NCBI RefSeq assembly: GCF_009663685.2
Contig: NZ_RCOG02000006.1
Location: 62,001-126,000, forward strand
DNA from: Cupriavidus sp. U2
Lineage (GTDB): Bacteria; Pseudomonadota; Gammaproteobacteria; Burkholderiales; Burkholderiaceae
DNA: 64,000 bases
Direction: 5' to 3'
Every line of letters starts with the position of its first letter. Positions within the stretch are counted from its first letter, which is position 1. The notes below the pieces were generated by a model that searched no databases, was not told the DNA's origin, and saw only the letters and a program-made list of their open reading frames with translations. Positions 61,944 to 64,000 of the stretch are shown one piece after another. Both the position numbers and the translations under genes were made by a program.

Positions 61944-64000
61944 ATGCTGGATTTCATGGATGCGATCCGCGCCGCCGCTGCTGCCGCAGCCCGCGCGGCG
62001 GCGGAGGCGGCCGAACGTGCCCGTCAGGCGGCCGAGGAGGCGCAGCGCCGCGCGCAGGAGCAGGCCCGCCAGGCCGCGCAGGCCCAGGCCCAGGCGCAGG
62101 CCAACAAGCCCAAGCCGCCCCCGCCGGAACCGCCCAAGGCGCAGCAGGCCACGCCAGCGAAGACCGAACCCAGGGCGGATACGCCAACGGTCCAGAACGC
62201 GGTCTACACCGGCAATACCACGCTGGCGCTGCAGCAGACCAACGCCACGACCGAGGCCAAGCCGCAGCAAGACGCGCCCCCGCCCGATCCCGAGAAAGCC
62301 CAGCGGGAAAAGGACGAGAAGGACGCGAAGGCCCTGACCGACAGCTGGCAGAAGGATGCGCAGGACGCGCTCGACAAGGCGGCGAAGAAGGCCGGCGGCC
62401 GAGAGCTGACCGATGCCGAATGGAAGCCGCTCAGCCAGCAGTACGGCAACGTCATGGGTGGTGTCCAGAACGAACTGCGCGTGGCCGCCAACCATGCGGC
62501 GAAGACCGGCGGCGACGTGACGAAGGCCGTCAACGACAAGGCTTCGGAGATCAAGGGCCGCTACAAGGACGATCCGATCGTGCAGGGCAACCTGGACGAG
62601 ACGAAAAAGGACTACCTGGCGAAGGAAACCACGCAGGACGCGCGCAATACCGAAGGCGCCCGCTTCAAGGTCATCGTCGCGCAGGAGAAGGCCGACAAGA
62701 CCGCCGCGAAGCTTGCCCAGGAACAGGCGGACTACGTGAAGATCCCGGGCGGCATCCGCCGGGCCGAGCCCGGGCTCGATGACGACCTGCAGGCGGCACG
62801 TACCGCCGACAACCAGGCGCAGGCCGAGCTGGAACGCGCCGGCCAGGACTTTGGCAACGCGCTGCAGAAGGAAATCGACACGCTGGCGGTCAAGCAGTAC
62901 AAGAGCGACGCCGATGCGTCGCTCGACGACGCCCGCAACGACACGACGCTGCATAACCGGTATCTGCGCGAGGAGAGCCTCGGCAGCGCGCGTCAGGCGG
63001 CGGCCGACGCGCAAACGCAGCTGAACGACCTGCAGGCCGGCAAGAGCGTGAAGGTGCCGGAGCGGTACCGGACCGAGGCCGCCGGCCAGGTCAAGCATCG
63101 GTACGACAACGACCCGCAGCTGGGCGCGCTGGTGGATCGCCTGAACCTGAAGGGCCGGTTGCAGGGCGAGCTCGACCACCTGGTGCCACGCACCGACTTC
63201 GAGAAGAAGCTGGCCGCCACAGATCCCACCACGCTGGCGATGGCGCGGACGCTGGACCTGACGCTCGATCCCGAGGCGAAGAACGATCCAAACTCGGCGC
63301 TGGCGCGCGACATGCCGAATTCGGAACGGATGCTGATGAAGGAGCAGCCGGGCAGCTACGTGCTGTACAAATACCTGCAGCAGGACCCGTCCGCGCAGGT
63401 GAAGGACGGCACGCAGGTCCACGACATGTCCGCGCTGCTGTCAACGCCGGTGCAGCAGTTGAGCACGAAGGCGGGGGGCGACGCGAAGGCGCCGGACACA
63501 CAGGTGGCCAGGCAGAGCCTGCAGCGCCTGTTCACATTCGCCGATGTGGCGACGCAGGTGCGCGTCGACAAGATGGGCACGATGATCGACCAGCAGCTTG
63601 GCCGCGGCGACGTGGCGGGTGCGCTGGCGACGCGCAAGGCCGGCGTGGATGCCGCGCTGACCGACGACGAACGCAGCCAGTACGTGGGCGTACGCGCGGA
63701 CCGTTTCAATAGCGACCTGTTCAAGTCGCAGATCGACGCGTCGATGCGCAAGGATCTGAAGAACAAGACCTACGACGACGACAACAAGTTCATCCAGGGC
63801 CAGCAGACCATGTACGCCGACAAGGTCGGCAAGTACATGCAGGATGTGGCGCCGAACCTGATACCCGAGGACGCCCGGACGCTGGCGTCTACGGTGAAGG
63901 CAGAGTATGGCAACGACTGGACCGGCCGCAACGACGCCGCCGGCGCAGGCTACAACGACTGGGATGCGTTCTACAGCGGGCTGTCGGCCGTGGTGGACAA
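61944..64000 (+). CDS. Large Ala-rich coiled-coil protein, 3'-partial; candidate T3SS substrate
   Basis: 685 residues are visible and the frame is open to the window end. GGAG precedes ATG 61944. The N-terminus MLDFMDAIRAAAAAAA is not a Sec signal. It runs into about 45 residues of Ala/Glu/Arg/Gln helix, then a Pro/Lys/Gln linker and a long hydrophilic helical region with few aromatic residues; the part from about residue 400 looks globular (AALTDDERSQYVGVRADRFN, LIPEDARTL, TVKAEYGNDWTGRNDA). No catalytic motif is recognised. A non-Sec, disordered Ala/Ser-type N-terminus plus the T3SS-type dyad suggest a secreted effector, helper or toxin; this is inference. Confidence 0.8.
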   Translation, partial: MLDFMDAIRAAAAAAARAAAEAAERARQAAEEAQRRAQEQARQAAQAQAQAQANKPKPPPPEPPKAQQATPAKTEPRADTPTVQNAVYTGNTTLALQQTNATTEAKPQQDAPPPDPEKAQREKDEKDAKALTDSWQKDAQDALDKAAKKAGGRELTDAEWKPLSQQYGNVMGGVQNELRVAANHAAKTGGDVTKAVNDKASEIKGRYKDDPIVQGNLDETKKDYLAKETTQDARNTEGARFKVIVAQEKADKTAAKLAQEQADYVKIPGGIRRAEPGLDDDLQAARTADNQAQAELERAGQDFGNALQKEIDTLAVKQYKSDADASLDDARNDTTLHNRYLREESLGSARQAAADAQTQLNDLQAGKSVKVPERYRTEAAGQVKHRYDNDPQLGALVDRLNLKGRLQGELDHLVPRTDFEKKLAATDPTTLAMARTLDLTLDPEAKNDPNSALARDMPNSERMLMKEQPGSYVLYKYLQQDPSAQVKDGTQVHDMSALLSTPVQQLSTKAGGDAKAPDTQVARQSLQRLFTFADVATQVRVDKMGTMIDQQLGRGDVAGALATRKAGVDAALTDDERSQYVGVRADRFNSDLFKSQIDASMRKDLKNKTYDDDNKFIQGQQTMYADKVGKYMQDVAPNLIPEDARTLASTVKAEYGNDWTGRNDAAGAGYNDWDAFYSGLSAVVD

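Noticed and set aside
61650..63422. 590-codon frame antisense to the large coiled-coil gene
   Set aside because: Leu/Arg/Gly/Val-rich shadow without motifs; the plus frame is open for over 2 kb, has a ribosome-binding site and a promoter-type dyad.

Overview
The window is 64 kb of GC-rich chromosome (or chromid/megaplasmid) from a betaproteobacterium of the Burkholderiales. A Cupriavidus/Ralstonia-type genome is the best guess. The reasons are solitary Bug/TctC-type periplasmic receptors, dense coding with many ATGA/GTGA stop-start overlaps, and abundant LysR/LuxR/MerR regulators. I inferred this from gene content and did not test it by alignment. I saw no rRNA, tRNA, CRISPR array, transposase or integrase, but could not run a search for them.

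Region by region. (a) 1-2100: the end of a Bug receptor coupled to a CitE-like lyase, and a small lipoprotein. (b) 2150-9140: a redox-stress block. It holds DipZ (CcdA + thioredoxin), an OmpR-type two-component pair, a secreted protein made of DGAR repeats, Ohr, and a secreted CGNC thioredoxin-like protein, ended by a strong terminator. (c) 9150-13030: an AT-richer island with an M23-peptidase + GH19-type lytic protein. The protein is split by a -1 frameshift at a T TTT TTC heptamer and is followed by two tandem-duplicated, secreted, cysteine-rich proteins that look like immunity proteins. (d) 13070-23360: cupin, a second DGAR-repeat protein, an Lrp/AsnC regulator divergent from glmS, small stress-type proteins (DUF2188, DUF421, PncC/CinA, NUDIX, DUF4142, BON), a glycosyltransferase, and a collagen-like lipoprotein ending in a phage tail-collar domain. 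(e) 23365-31520: an organosulfur cluster with an alkanesulfonate-type ABC importer, a TauD-type dioxygenase, an LLM flavin monooxygenase, and divergently a SBP56-type methanethiol oxidase coupled to a membrane protein. (f) 31600-41000: accessory metabolism and regulators, including a heptad-repeat coiled-coil membrane protein.

(g) 41040-57050: a non-flagellar type III secretion system. A LuxR-type regulator and sctR-sctQ lie on the minus strand, divergent from sctV-S-C-D-(needle candidate)-I-J-K-L-N-O-T-U. A LuxR-solo regulator on the minus strand closes the block. Two things are odd. SctU carries YSTQ where the self-cleavage motif NPTH should be, and there is no sctP (needle ruler/substrate switch) between sctO and sctT or elsewhere in the block. 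No gatekeeper, translocator or chaperone is recognisable. (h) 57600-64000: an MFS carrier, a secreted SRPBCC protein, a LysR regulator, a putative hydro-lyase, and the start of a large Ala-rich coiled-coil protein that runs off the window.

The most interesting signal I found is a 16-bp dyad, CTACG-N6-(C/T)GTAG-like. It occurs twice upstream of sctV, twice upstream of the secreted SRPBCC gene (59340) and once upstream of the large truncated protein (61944). In each case a -10-like hexamer follows 23-24 nt after the proximal dyad. This suggests one activator, probably one of the two LuxR-type regulators here, drives the T3SS together with these two otherwise anonymous genes. They are therefore candidate members of the T3SS regulon.
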